Positions 51,165 through 64,000 of a stretch of DNA of 64,000 nt are shown piece after piece. The stretch is from contig NC_088178.1 of NCBI RefSeq assembly GCF_028769735.1, forward strand, positions 27,859,357 through 27,923,356, read 5' to 3'. Origin of the DNA: Zonotrichia leucophrys gambelii (taxonomy: Eukaryota; Chordata; Aves; Passeriformes; Passerellidae). Both the position numbers and the translations under genes were made by a program. Position 1 is the stretch's first letter; each line of letters opens with the position of its first letter. The notes under the pieces are model-generated. The model ran no database searches. It was given only the letters and a program-made list of their open reading frames with translations, and was not told where the DNA came from.

Positions 51165-54100
51165 AGACCTCCTGGGCAGGAGACTGGAAGGGCTTGGGCT
51201 GGGCTGGATGGGGTAGGAAGGAGAGGAGTGTCCATTGCCCCAACCAGCAGCCTACACTGCATCTTTCAGCATAGGCTGAAGGCTTGACTTCCTCCTGAGA
51301 GGATGACAGCTGGGAAATAAGGAACCAATGAACCCCTGCTCCACATGCTGCCATGCCTCACAGCTCCCTCTGCCACCCTTGGAGCCTCTGTGGAGCTGTG
51401 ACACTTTCAACATGTAGGTGTCATGAAGGACTCAACTGATTGTTCCTGGCACCTGTTATAACACACATTGTTGCCATTTTTCAAGGTGAAGATTCTCTGG
51501 CATTTTGCATACGTCTCCCAAGTGGTATCCCAGTATTTTCATCCAAGGAGAGTCTTTCCATTCATTGTACTTTGTCCTGTAAAACTGCAATTAAGGGAGA
51601 CAAAATGGTGAGCATCATATTGTGCAGCTTCTGTTTTAGCCACAGCTGACAACAGGACTGGGAGAAGGGAATTGGATCCTGATTTCCTATAGGATGGAGC
51701 AGCACTGCTGTAGCCCTTCTGAGCTCAGGGATGTAATTACAAAATGGGTCTATAAACAAAAATTCACCATTATGGAGCAAATAAAACCAAAGGGTAGTTA
51801 ATCCAGGGATATATCACACATCAAATTAAATCTCACTTTGCCTGCAGTAATAACAGAAATAATTCATTAAGATAAACCTCTAGATTATGCACAGCATCTG
51901 GAGATAGAATTAAGACCTTAGCTGTGAGTGCCTGTGCACGCACACTCTCTTCCTCCCCCCTCCAAAAAATGATGCCAGCATAAAAGGCAGTTTAGAGTTC
52001 ACTGTTGAGCTCTCCCCATCCGTTTCTTTCCAGCACTTACAGAGAAAAAAAATGTGATTTCAAAGGAGAGCTGTCTCTGGAAGGGTAAAAAATTCCCACA
52101 TCCTTTACCCTGAGAAGGAATGTAACATGATGTAGGGGCCCCTGTGCAGAGTCAGGAGTGCTCAGAAAAATGTTGACGTGCAGCCTTGGAACTTGATCTA
52201 ACTTCTTATAGAGGCAGTGTGAGCTTTTCCATGTATTTCAACAGAAGTTGAAGGAGGCCCTTCCGTCCTTTCTGCTTCACCTGTTTGGTGGAAATAATGC
52301 TGCTGGTGAAACTGTTTGTGGGCTGTGTGAAATGTTTGTTATCTCAATGCTGACCACGGGATGACAAGATCTGTCTGAAGAAGCTGGGTGTGCTAATAGA
52401 GCTAGAACTGAATCTGTATCCACATTCAGTCTGAAGCTATCCCAGAATCATACCAAACTGGCATTCCTGGTCCTGTCATGGAGTGCATTGCTCTGCAGCT
52501 CACATTTAGCAATTTTCAATTAAATCTCTCAATTTAAAGCATTTTCCTCCTATAATCCTGAATAATATTAAGACTGGACAAAATGACTTGAGGTAAATAA
52601 AATCAGATCACAAATCCTAAGAAAACCTCAAGCCAAAATGGATACAAAACTCCTTTACCATTTCTGTGTGTTTTTTGGGACATAAATTCTCTCTTCCACA
52701 TCTGTTTTCATAACTCTTGTGCAAGCCCACTCCCAGTACTCTGCACCAGCTCTTACAGCTGTCAGAAATGTGCCCCTGGAAGCTCTCAAATACTTTGACT
52801 CTCCATTGGATGTTATTGCTGCTCCTGTTCTTTTTCCAGACCTTGCAGAAAAAATACTCCTTAGGACATGCCCAGGCCACTGTAACAGATCATGCTAAAG
52901 AATATGCTCGACAAATCTCTGCCAGGAACAAGGCAGTTTTTGGACAGAGGCTCTCACAGGGGATTTCTCCAGGTCCAGACCAGTCCTGTTTTCATGAACC
53001 CATCAGCAAACCGTATGTTAAAAATTCTTACTGGCAGGAATTATAATGATATAATTGGTAGAGCGGAGATAAATCAGCCCTCATTCATTCCTGAAGGCAC
53101 TCTATTACATTCAGACAGTTCATTTTCTTCTGGACCTTTCTAGAAATGCCCTGACACCTTGTTTCCCATCCGTGCCCTGCAACAGCTGTTACAGCAAATG
53201 GATTTTTCTATGGCTCATAGTGAGTAATGGGGGGCTATCAATTAGTGCATGCTTGGGAGCTCCCAAGGAATAGCAGCCATCATCTAATTACATTTCTAAT
53301 TAAGGTTACAGGAAGACTAAGACCAGTAAAGAATAAATGTGTGGACTTGCAGCAAAATATGTATTTGGAGAATACCATCAGGGCTGTCCCAAATGTGTTA
53401 GAGAGCAGCAGACAAACCGAAGCGCTCTGAAGGCCTCAGTGAAAGATGAGCGTACACAAAGGAGCTGACAGCAAAGCCCTGGGAAAGGACAGCGACGTGC
53501 TGGAGGTGCAGGCACGGATCCAAAACAGAGAAAAGGCCCAGCAATGGCTGCCTGAGAGAGCAGATCAAGACAGGATCAGGGGGAGTGGGAAAGCCACAAC
53601 AAAAGCCAAGGCTGGCAACTACCAAGTCACAATGTCTGCTGCAGCAGGGCTTTAAAATCCCAGTTTGTGCAAATAGGGACTAGCTACTAACTCAAAAGCA
53701 AGACTCTATGGAATGGGCTTAAATTTTTTTTTCTCCTCTCCAGAGTATCCTCTGCAAAATCTGGTGGCATATGTCATAGGATTCTAGTTTCCAGAGAAAA
53801 AATAAAATTGGTAAGGTCCACTGCTCTGGAAGGTCCCTGCCATTCTAAACCACTGCCAGGCTGGATGTTAACAACAGTCTCCACATTAACTCAGAACTAA
53901 AATCTAATCTTTACAATAAGGCTGAAACCTGTAGTTTAAACATAGAAACTCCTACAGAAGTAGAGTTCAGACTTTGGTTCTAGATATGACCCTGCTGGCT
54001 TCCAGGTGTGGAATTCAAACCACCAGCCAGAACTCAATGTCCAGACTTGCAGAGTTTGATCCAAGCTGACACACATCATATCACTTGAGCTTGAAAAACA

Positions 54101-54569
54101 AGTGAGAAACTGCTTAACAGACTTCTCACTCAGACCCCTTTTAGGTTTTACTGCCTTTAGGACAGAAAAAGATCTACATAGCCAGATTTTTTTCAGTGTT
54201 ATTTTTTGTTTTCTCTTCAGTTTGTGAGCAAATTCGTCAATTCACTTCCATCAAGTGGGAAAAGCAATTTAAAAAAGCAGGGTCTTGCTTGACACATGGG
54301 TTTGATTCATTCTGAGTGTCAGCAAGAGGGAGGAGATAAAAGTGAACAGGGACAGAGGAAATCTCCAAATCTTTGGAAAAGAAGGAAGGTGTGTTAGTTG
54401 TGTCACTTGGAAGGTAAAATGAGGAAAGATCATATGGCTCTTTGCTTTTCTGCCTCCCAGTTTGAGAGGGCCAGGCTTTGCAGCACTGCTTTGCCTTCCA
54501 TGTTCTCCAGCAGGTTCGTTTATCCTTTTGTACCCTGCCCATGGAGGATGTCCTATGGACTTCTGGTGG

Positions 54570-54645
54570 AAGGTACCCTGCCCATTCGGGGGGTTGGAAC
54601 AGGATGACCTTTAAAGTCCTCTCCAACCCAAGCCAGACAATGACA
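54570..54645 (+). mobile_element. CR1 LINE 3'-end fragment, plus orientation
   Basis: GGGGTTGGAACAGGATGACC followed by TTTAAAGTCCTCTCCAACCC is the sense-strand CR1 3' tail. The orientation is opposite to the other three CR1 copies. The terminal octamers are lost. Just upstream, TACCCTGCCCAT occurs twice, at about 54531 and 54573, with the second directly preceding the CR1 core. Confidence 0.85.
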
Positions 54646-57600
54646 CTATCACCATCGCTGGTCAGCAGGCCCACAGGAATAAGAAAAACAACCTCTACAC
54701 ACAGGTTTCTTTCCCATGCCCAGAATCAGAAACTTTAGTGATTTGCCTCTTCCCTCACAGAGACCTTATAGGATTTGAGATACCCCTGCATCCCAGCCCT
54801 GGACTGAATTTAAGAATAGGTACTTGTTCATTGCCTTCTGCAAACTAATACTCCTTCCTCTTCTTTTTTTTTTTTTTTCCCAATCTCCTGTGTGTGCTGA
54901 TGCATTCAAATACCAGCTTATTCCCCAAACATTCCTCATTTGTTTATTTGTCCATTCCTATAACTGCCTTGTGTCTCTCAGGCTGTTCTGACCATACCTT
55001 TCCATGTGATCATTCCCTCCGTGGCAATGCCAGAGCCAGGGCAGGGGTATTTCAGCCTCTGCAAGGTAACTGAGCTCCCACACTGAGCACTGACACTTGG
55101 AGTTTTGAAACTATCACTTGCTTAATAACTCTACATCCGTCATTCTTGGATGAAATCCATGGCAAACAGAATGTGAGAAAGTGAAAACTAATGAGCGTCT
55201 TCAAGAAAGGATAGGGAGCTTCTGTTATTTCATTTAGTCCTAAGAGTTTAACTTCTGCCACCTCCATCACATTTCCAAATGGTAACTAAAGGTTGTTACT
55301 TTTTCAAGTTGTGCTGTGTAGCACATTTCATCAATTAAAATGCACCCTCAATGTAAAATCACAACAGGGCCAGCCTGGCATGAAGGATGCTATCATGTCA
55401 TGGTTTTTTTCTGCTTTTAAAGGATACTTTTGTCTCAAATTGCTGAGATCTTTATAGAGCAGATTTAAATTAAAGAAAACACAGATTTAAATATAACCAT
55501 GGAAAGAATACAACATGCCTTCATCTTGGAGTACTATGCAATTTACACTCTGAGTGGAGAGAACTCTGCTTTGTGTGCTCTCGTTTCATGCTGTTTCTAA
55601 TGGTGATTATTAACTGGCTTTGTACTGAGAGGACATAAATATCTCCTTTATTATGTGGGGTGTTATGCAATGACCCCATGTGGGTCTGAAGCTTCCATAG
55701 CAGTGTTATCAGATTGCACTTTCCAGGCAGTTGAGGAGGTTTGGATGAAAGAATCAGCATTGCAGAGCAGCTAGAGGAGGAGGGTGAGGATTAGAGCACC
55801 CAGGTCTGCTCCCAGATCTGTGCTGGCTCCTACAGCACCTCTGCTACAGCCTGTGCTCCACTGCCCAACATACTTGCTGCTTCCCACCCTATTCCACATA
55901 CCTGGGATTAACAATGCTTGGGGGCAGATGTTTTGTGCAGTGCATCAGTGTTTTCACCCATTGTCTGGTGTTCTGGCTGCACCTGCAGAGCTGCTCTTCC
56001 AGTTCTGCACTGCCACACCTGAGACTGCTCAGCAGACCTGAACCACCCTCTGTCCTCTGTCTTCCTTGGTTCTGTTTCACCTCCTGGGTTTGTGTTCAAG
56101 AGAGCTGAAGAAGGATAGAACTGGTGAAGGATGAAAGCAGAAAAATGCAGTTTGATGTGTGAGTTCCTAAATTTACCAAAACTTCAGTCAGGTGACAAAA
56201 ATTTACATTTCAAGGGTTCCAGTTTAGCCATTTTTACCAGTGGACAGAAATGAAAACCAAAGTCCTTTCCCTATTACAAGACAGCAACTGGTCTCTTTGC
56301 AGGTCCTTGTTAATTAGACAATGCCTAAAAATCCCAAATTGAACAGAAATTAAGTCAAGGCACCTTGCTCCATGCACAACCAGCATTCCAGGTTTTCCCT
56401 TTCATTTGCTCAGGCTGAACTTTGAGCATTTTTGCTGCAGTTGATATCAGATAACAATCTCCTACAAAAGTCTGTACCTAATGAAAATTATAAACATCCC
56501 CTGGCAGAGATGTGTTACTGGGTACCCAAATTAGACTAGTTTAAGTCAGGCATCAGAAGAAGGAGACATTTAGGCAACCTGTACCTCTTCCCAAGGATAC
56601 ATCTTCAATCAATCCTGCTATGGCGCTGGCTCAGCTGTCTGATCCCTAAGTGACATTGGGACCAAGGACACTGATGGAAAAGACTTGTCCCACTATCCAA
56701 AGTGCATCCTCCCTGTGCTGGAGCAGAAAAGTAAAGCTGAAATTATCTTCAAACCCCACAACATTCGCAGATCTGTGTTATTTAGCAATGTGCTGAAACC
56801 AAACCAAATAATGATCTGTGGTTTTGTTTAAAGTTAACATTTAATTTGTTTTCTTGGGCATCATATACATTGAAGATTTCAGCTGCAGTGATCAATAGGA
56901 GAGGTGGGTCAGCCAGGTAAATAAATGCAAGCCTTGCTGATCTACATGGTAATTGTCATATAGCTGCTCTGAGCCAGCTTATGCTAGCTAAGAATATGGC
57001 CTTTCACTTCTATTTTAGTAAAGTTCAGAAAAGTTTCAGGTAGTAATTTTTGTGCTGAGTTTCACCCTCTCTTTGAGTGAAGACTGACCCTCCACAGAAA
57101 CCTGAAGCTGCTCTAAAGCTGATTTACACAAAAAGCGCATTGATTTTGCTAGAGGAACAATTCTGCACGACCTCAAAGTCCCTGAATTTCCCAAGTGTGG
57201 ATGGTACGAGTAAATACAGAACTCGATCTCCTCTGAGTCCATCAGCAATGCCTGGAATCATTTGTATTCACAACAGTCTTCCAGGCTGAATGCAGGACCA
57301 GGATTTAGGTCTGATGGAACGAGGTAGGGACAAAAGTAGGTCAGGCTTGGAATCCTGCTTTACCAGCCTGCACGCCTCAGGACGAGTGCAGATCCCCAAT
57401 GTCTGCGGGGCCAGTGATGATTCCCATCTGAATCACTACTTTAGATTCCATCAGCAAAATGATGCACTGGCTCTATTTTCACAAGTCTGCTCAAGTGCTT
57501 ATGAAATAGATTTTTGGTTTTATCTGTGTGTCCTTCTTACTGCAAATACTGTGCGCTCAGAAAGAGAAAGAGCAATTTTTTCTATTGATGGAGCGAGTGA

Positions 57601-58344
57601 ACAGCCATTCATTTACAGAGTATCTGTGTGTTCTGTACAATTCAAATGCTGCCTATTCAGCCAGTCAGATATCTTTGTTCTATGTCCAAGTAGGCATTTA
57701 TTCACCACTACATCGCCCTGCCATTCAAAGGCTCAGATGTTTAAAGATATATATAGGCAATATTTGGCTGGCACTGGCATCCCTGAATGGCTTGGACAGC
57801 CAAGTCCTATCGGACGTCTAAGTCCTCTTGTTAAAGGCAAACAGAAACCCAGGCTCTCGGGGCTGACTTCAGGCACCTACACCCCTTGGACTGTATCTCT
57901 GAGATGTTAAAGGGTCTGTTTTCTGTTTTCATGGACAGATGTATGCATATCATGGGATGGGCATATCCAGTAACCTGTCCTGCGCCCTGAAATTCACTGG
58001 TATAAAACCAGAATACTTAATCCTCACATAGAAGTTAACTGAGAAGCCACAGCTGGTGTGCTGCAGTTGATGCTTATTAAACACATAATCATTTCAGTCT
58101 TACCTGGTGCTTCCCCATCTGTCTGTATCTTCTCTGTATCTCATCTTCCACCCAGACAGGAGCTCCTTGGGATGGGGAATGTTTTTCATTGAGTTTATAC
58201 AGACCCAAGTACCACACAGCTCCAAACCTGCACTAAGGCTGAGACAATGGCACTCAGTAAGGAAACTTCTCATGTTGAAGAAGAGGATTATTTTCAACAC
58301 CTCCATATGATGGGTTTACTTGGAGAATTACTTGAAAGTCAGGT

Positions 58345-58440
58345 ATTTAGGACCAGAGCTTTTGATCTCCTAGTCTGACCTCCTGTACACCACAGATTGT
58401 AGACATTCATCCTTTGATTCCCAATGGGAATAGAGTGATG
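58345..58440 (-). mobile_element. Old CR1/L3-like 3' tail, reverse orientation
   Basis: TTGATCTCCTAGTCTGACCT followed by CCTGTACACCACAG matches the reverse complement of an old amniote CR1 3' region, normally reading like CTAGTCTGACCTCCTGTATA. The boundaries are approximate because both ends are diverged. Confidence 0.55.
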
Positions 58441-59772
58441 TATGTTTGACTGGAGGCTAACTCCTGGAAAGGGATCCAGCCTTGTTGGGATAAGATCAAA
58501 GGGAAAAAAATTAGGTGTTCTTGTCTCTGCAATAGTTTGTCCCAGTGATCCACTGTTACCACAGCTGAAATTCTTGTGCCTGCTCCCAGTTCTGGTGAAT
58601 TCTTACGGATGTGCTTGTCTCAGCTGGACAGTTGCATCTTAGAGAGGTTGAATAATAAGAGTAACAGCAATGAATAAGCACCTCATAACTATTTACATGA
58701 CATTTGCATCCAGTGAGGCACCGTTCCAAGTGTCACAGGTGTTGATATCAAATTGAGAGTGGCTCAGGCTCTCTTGGCAATAATAAAAAAATCTGCCAGT
58801 CTTCTTCCTTCACCAACATCTACTGTCACCCCTAGAAAACCACAAGTTTGCTTTGCTTTGACTTTGGTTTCCAATTAAACAGAGAAGATCTCAACCTTAC
58901 CTGGTTCTGCAAGCTGTGTGACACCCCTGCATGAATACTTAGGTATCCCATAGTGCAACTTTCCATTTAAACTTGGGATTAAGCTGTCCCTTATTATTTC
59001 CTGAGTTTGTTCAGCACTCCAGAGGAGCTCTCTTCTCATGGAGCACCTTTAGAGATCACAGTGGCAGCTGAGCAGGCTAGCACCGAGGTCCCTTGTCCTT
59101 CTGGTCCCTTATTCCCCCCTCAAAGGTGGCTTTGGCCATGGGAGGTGCAGGAGCACAGACACACAGCACCAAGTTCCATCTCCAGCTCGCTGTTGTGCGT
59201 GTGTGGCTTTTTGGAACCAGCTCAACATATGTGAAGGAGAGTTTAACCAGAAAAGGAAATATAAGCAAAGTGGTTGCATCCTTTTGCAATCAAGTATTTT
59301 CAAGGCTGGCCGTCATGTGCTTAATGAGCAGACTTTTTCCAGTTACCAATGAATAGTTTTATTTTACGTAATTGCAACCATTTCAGCATGGCAATTAAGA
59401 TAGAATGTTACCTTTGGGATGGGATCAATTAAAGGTTTGAAAATTGAATTTGGGATCGTGATTAGTCTCTTATACATTGCTTTAGTATTCTAAAATATAT
59501 AATTGTATCATTCAATCCTTTTTCATACATATAGTAAATATAAGCTTTCAAGGTTTCTTTTTAAGCAGAAACAGATTTTTAGAGGCCTACTGGTAACTAA
59601 AACCATAGCAAAATAGAGAAAAAGGGCTTCCCCTATTTGATTAGAGGAGATTTTAAACTTATCATACATGAAAATGTTGAATTTAGTATAATTGGTTGTT
59701 GGATTTCTTCAAAATTGAAATCATTATGCACTGGCCACATTCCAGGACATCTTTATTTTATTCTCTCTTTTC

Positions 59773-59789
59773 TTTTTTTTTTTTTTTTT
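59773..59789. repeat. Poly(T) run of 17
   Basis: T17 inside a longer T/C tract that ends CTAAG, so it superficially resembles a splice acceptor. No exon-like frame follows that matches the NFI family. Confidence 0.9.
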
Positions 59790-61571
59790 CTAAGTTACAA
59801 TTCAAACCAATGTGTAACACACTATAATGTTGTAGTTGGTCATGTAATGTCACCAAAGCTGACTTCAGAATACAGACAAAGGACTTCATGTACCCCAGTG
59901 CTCCACCAGTGGAAAATTGATAGCAGCATGAGATATGCTATTACAAGCTTTTTTTCTACCTCCAAATTTGTGCTGACTAAAGTGCTTTTGTGCCTGCATG
60001 GAGGGAAAAAATCTGTCTAGAAGAGGCTGGAAGCTTAAAACAAATGCGGCATGGAGGGCATAGATTCTTAAGCAGGACTGTGTGAATTTAGCTGGAGCTC
60101 ACTAAATAACAACCCAAGTGCTTTATTTTTGTCAATTACTATTTCCTGAAAGGACATGAATCACAGAGAAAATGATCGAGCAGCAAAGAATAAAATTCTC
60201 TCCAAGACCAAAAAAAAGTAAAATGAAATAGAAGAATTAAGCAGTGTTTCCTAACTCTTGTCAGTCCAGAGTGGAGTTATTGCCAGGTTTGTACACACCA
60301 CAATCTATTCAAGCATTACTGAGAGATAGGAGCCAGAGATGCACTTTGAATGCCAATTAAGTGTGCACTTTCTTCCAAAGCAGCTTGAAAAAGTCAGCGT
60401 GACCATGGATATACGCCCCCTTCCTCCACCCTCCTTCTGAACATAAATAAATCAGCCAAATAGCACCAGCGCCGCTGCCCCCACACCCAAACTGGAGAGA
60501 AAAGGCCAAAATAAACATTGTTAGTCGTGAACATTTCACCTCATCCTCTGTGGCGATATTGGTGGGGTGTCTCAGGGTCCAGACAGTGAATAGCAAAAGG
60601 CTTTTGCCACTGCGTGTGTTTCAGGTGACTTTGCAGATCCCTGGACAGTGGAGCTGCCCTTGGAGAGCCATGATGGCCATAATCCTTCCTTTACTACAAA
60701 CAATGCCTTTTTGGAATTTGGGGAATGAAACTGGGGACCATTTCTGTTCCCATTTCAAGGCACCACAGGCAGGCAGCCCTGAGAACTGGTCCTTCCTTGC
60801 AATACCAGCTGCGGGATTGTGGGACCTCTACCTTGCCTGCTCGGCTTCACAGAGCATTTTCTCCTCTTCCTGGCTCTCTCTGATGTCACACATTCATTTT
60901 CCTTCCCACTTCAAATTAAATGTGTTCTCTCTCCATTCATTTCCCTCTAGCCCTGGGCAGAATGCACTCTGTGTCCCTGTGCAGTACACAACCCCAGCAC
61001 TGCCTGAACAAGCAAATCCCTTTTTTCCTTAAACACAAGGCTGGGCTCTCCCTCTGACCTGCCAGGGCTTGGCTTTGAATTTTCATGTGAATCACAAGGT
61101 GCAAGGTTAGCTGGTTCCAGACAAGGTCACTTCCATGCACGGCAGCGACAGCGGGAATGAGTAACCTCCTATCCATCCGCAGCTCTTGCTCCTATTTATC
61201 TATAGTTTTATTGAAGAATTCTTCTCCTCCACACAGATAAATCGAGCTGACATCCTGAGAGGTAACTAAATAGCAGCTACAAAACAAATGGACCAATAGT
61301 CTATTTAGCCGAGTCAGTGTGATCGGAATATATCCTTCAAAATGAAACACCAGTGGATGGGGAATGGGAGTCCTCCAGATGGCCGAGTGGATAGCTTTCT
61401 AGGGTCAGCATGAATATTTAAACAGCATTTTCTACAGTGCAAGCATTAAAGGCACAAAGTTGGAGTTGCTCGTGGTATCCATGGAACCCAGACTGTGAGC
61501 AAGGATACCTCTTTACCAAAGAAAAAGGCAAAACAGCCAGGCTTTTTGATTACTGAAGGATATAGGAAATA

Positions 61572-61590
61572 CATTTATTTATTTATTTAT
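61572..61590. repeat. (ATTT)n microsatellite
   Basis: Four ATTT units plus flanking partial units. Short simple repeat. Confidence 0.9.
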
Positions 61591-64000
61591 GTGTTTTTAT
61601 CATGCAGGCTTTTCAGTGATGGGGTTTTTTCATGCTGGCTTTGTGCTGGCTGACAACAGTACCAGAGACTTGCCACGTGTAGAATCAGTGTTGGGGAGAC
61701 ATCAGTGGTAGCAAAGTGTTAAAATCAGATTACAGATGGTTACAGCGGTTTCAAGGAATGGCAGTTCCTTCCAGAGAGGCTGGGCCAAGCTGTACTGGAG
61801 CTTTTTCAGACTCCTCTGTTGAATTTAGCTGACCCTGCTTAGCAGAGACACAGAACGCAGGGACATCACCTTGTGCAAAACAAGGCATTTCCCAGGCTGT
61901 TTCATACCATGCCAAGTGCTCACTCTTTCCCCAGAAAGATGCATGTGCAGGGGTGGCACTGGAGTTGGGAGCCCATATTTATTCCCTGAACTTTTTACTT
62001 TCCTTTCACAAACAATAAATGTTTTTCACTTACAAGCTCCATTTCTTTCCTGCCAGGATGCCACTCGTGCATCCCCTAGAATCCTGATCCTGTACCCCCA
62101 CTCTCAACAACCCTTTCACCAGCAAGAACATGCTTGCTGTCAGACAAAGAAACCCCTTCCAAAAATGATCCTGCTTCCATTAATCCCTCTCTTTAAAAAA
62201 AATACAAAGAGAGATGAGTTCGTGCTACCACAAATCCAAAAAATTATACCATCCTAAAATTACACTGCCATGGCCTCTGGGATGAAATCACTTGAGGGTT
62301 CTCAGACTACTCCTAAAAAGTCCATGAAAAGCCACTAGTAAAGCAAAACTCCTCTCCATGGCCCTATATTCCCTGTGCATGGATCCTCACCTCCAGTGGG
62401 GGTTAGCAAAGTGAGGAAAGACTGAAATCCATTTTCTAGCTCTGTGCAAGGTCTGAATTAATGCAGAATTATTACATAAATACATAGCATCATTCTAAAG
62501 GCCTTCAAAACAGGTCTGGGTTGTTAGTGTTCACCTATATTTTGTAATGGGATTATGCCCATCATGTCTTAGCCTTGTTCTGAGATGTTCCCAGTCCAGG
62601 TCAGAATTTTGGAAGTGCCAGCTATAGATCAGCAGGTCCCTGGTTGCTCTGTATCACCTTGTTGATGTTAGTCTTGGAGCCAAATTTTTTGAAAAATATG
62701 ATTTCAACTTTCTTAAAAAGTGGGTGACTAGACTGAGATAACAGGAGCTGTGAGCCAGGTTTTCTCAGCACATAGCACTATTTACAAAAAAAAAAAGAAA
62801 AAATTATTATCTAACAATGATCACTACAATTTACATGTTGTTTCTGTGATCTTTCAGATAATGCTTTGCTAAACAGACCTCTTGTGATTTCTTGTCTTTT
62901 GTTTTTCCATCTGTTTTGCTGAGACTAAGCCTTACAACAAGTGCAGTACCCATAGTGTTTTCTACTGTGAGGTTTACTCCAGAACTTAGTGCCCAGGGTT
63001 ACTGCAAGGTAATGACGAAATAAAGCTTTCTTGCTTCCTTTCCTACCTTCTTTCTCCTCGTAACTGTAGCAAAAACATAACAAATACAATGAATTTAAAG
63101 CGATTTTTTACACTTATCTCAGAAAGCTGCTTTTAAAAAAGTCAGGCCTGCTGTAGAAGCCCACCTGGTGTATAGCTGCACATGTACCTGTCCTCTCAGA
63201 CATTTGACGTGTGGTGATACCTCTGTGACACACAGCCGTCCCCTGGATCAGGGATGCAGTGATGAGGCAGGGGATTGCACAGGTTCATCCTGGGTCCTGC
63301 CAGCTCAGGCCAGGGCACCAAGGAGGGAGGGGGCACAGACCCCTGCTCAGACACCACCACACATTAAATAAAAGACCTTCCTCCTCCTCCCAAGACCCTG
63401 CTCCTACTTATTTCCACTCTGTCCTTTGCCAAGGAGAAAGGAAGCCAGCAGGATTTGCTTTCAAAGCTCCATCCTTTCCCTGATCCCACATTGCCCAGCT
63501 GCAGTCCCGGGACATTTCCTTTGGCTGGGGGCTAGGCAAACAGTTTTCTCCTCAACCAACAGACATCCCTCTGCTTCCTGAGCCAGCCTTGGGTGCTACT
63601 CTGTGATTGGGACCATCTCTCCTGTTCCAGACACCAGTGAGCTACATCTGGGTTAGATTTAAATCTTCCTCTTGGCCAAAATCTTTCCTTTGTTATTTGA
63701 AATAACTGTTTCCATCCCAGACTCCTGCCCATCTTCCCCTTCTGTCCGTGACAGAAGATAAAAACAGAAACAGCACTAAAACACATCTCTAAAAGTTGTC
63801 AGAGGGTGAATTAACACATTTTAGTTGGTAAATGTGATTACTTGCAGGAATTGTGCCTTTGAAACCAAATCAGCAGGAGGAAGGGGCTGAGTTCTTCTGC
63901 CTGGTCCTCAGCTGATGAGTACCTAAGTCAGGTTGTCAGTGCCCCCCTTTGCAATCTGTGGCAAAAACCAGGCCCATAAAGAAAACTAAATTAGATTCAG

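Larger units (their letters stand above)
21985..64000 (+). other. First intron of NFIA (partial, at least 42 kb)
   Basis: No frame downstream contains the DEFHPF-type DNA-binding domain that should follow this exon. That domain exon is about 530 bases and would stand out as an open frame of about 170 codons. The acceptor is therefore beyond 64000 and the intron is at least 42,016 bases. Long 5' introns rich in regulatory elements are usual for NFI genes. The open frames seen inside it resemble no family I know, and several overlap others on the opposite strand, as expected by chance. Confidence 0.75.
51165..64000. other. Terminal intronic block
   Basis: Mostly unique sequence. Recognised parts are a plus-strand CR1 tail (54570-54645), an old CR1/L3-like tail (58345-58440), T runs at 54864 and 59773, and an (ATTT)n tract at 61572. 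The 206-codon frame at 57290-57910 is the longest in the window but has no recognisable domain. The last 5 kb contains nothing I can name. Confidence 0.5.

Noticed and set aside
50866..51354. 162-codon minus-strand frame with VSVSVRVR segment
   Set aside because: The apparent low-complexity peptide is just the telomere-like hexamer tract translated, and an opposing 125-codon plus-strand frame covers the same DNA.
53820..53875. GGAAGGTCCCTGCCATTCTAAACC resembling a CR1 tail
   Set aside because: The match is short and broken and lacks both the terminal octamers and the upstream core. It could be chance.
60550..61032. 160-codon plus-strand frame
   Set aside because: GC-moderate sequence without a domain. 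A TTTCAG acceptor-like site near 60624 is not followed by the NFI DNA-binding exon.
61377..61420. GATGGCCGAGTGGATAGC resembling a tRNA D-arm
   Set aside because: No T-arm GGTTCGAATCC-type box follows at the right distance and no cloverleaf can be drawn.
1..64000. CRISPR arrays, operons, prophage or insertion sequences
   Set aside because: Nothing of prokaryotic type is present. The sequence has vertebrate composition, a spliced exon and CR1 elements.
1..64000. Endogenous retrovirus or LTR element
   Set aside because: No gag, pol or env-like frame, primer binding site or paired long terminal repeats could be seen by eye. A decayed solo LTR cannot be excluded without a library search.

Overview
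This is a vertebrate nuclear genomic window, almost certainly avian. It is AT-rich, shows general CpG depletion with a few sharp CpG-rich patches, and has no operon-like packing, ribosome binding sites or long open frames. Its recognisable mobile DNA is CR1 LINE debris, 5'-truncated and ending in the CR1 8-bp terminal repeat. There is no Alu-like or other young SINE. That combination fits a bird best; turtle or crocodilian is the main alternative.

The one protein-coding feature I can support is a short exon at 21889-21984 (+). It encodes 32 residues ending KWQLCYDISARTWWM and stops at a consensus GTGAGT donor in phase 0. I recognise this as the alternative first coding exon of a Nuclear Factor I gene, most likely NFIA (an NFIB-type paralogue is less likely). 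It replaces the usual MYSPLCLTQ start and splices to the large exon beginning DEFHPF, which encodes the DNA-binding domain. That exon is not in the window, nor is the MYSPLCLTQ start. So 21985-64000 reads as at least 42 kb of first intron, and 1-21600 as upstream flank.

Layout: 1-21600 is upstream non-coding DNA with one CR1 fragment (1726-1872), a degraded amniote repeat near 4755, and polypyrimidine tracts near 15.74 and 16.3 kb. 21601-21984 holds an A/GA-rich tract, a putative 5' leader with three upstream ORFs, and the exon. 22.33-22.55 kb is a CpG-rich patch just inside the intron. 22.6-37.4 kb is AT-rich intron with homeodomain-core-rich segments and a degraded inverted-repeat element near 25.7 kb. 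Two short CpG-dense islets at 37.6-37.74 and 39.75-39.84 kb are candidate internal promoters. 47-59 kb has most of the repeats: two CR1 copies on the minus strand, one on the plus strand, two older CR1/L3-like tails, a (CAG)8 tract and an interstitial telomere-like (CCTAAC)n tract. The rest is unremarkable intron.

I found no credible novel multi-gene system. The most interesting material is regulatory: the uORF and alternative-start architecture of the NFI exon, a phase-compatible second donor inside its leader, and the isolated CpG islets in the intron.
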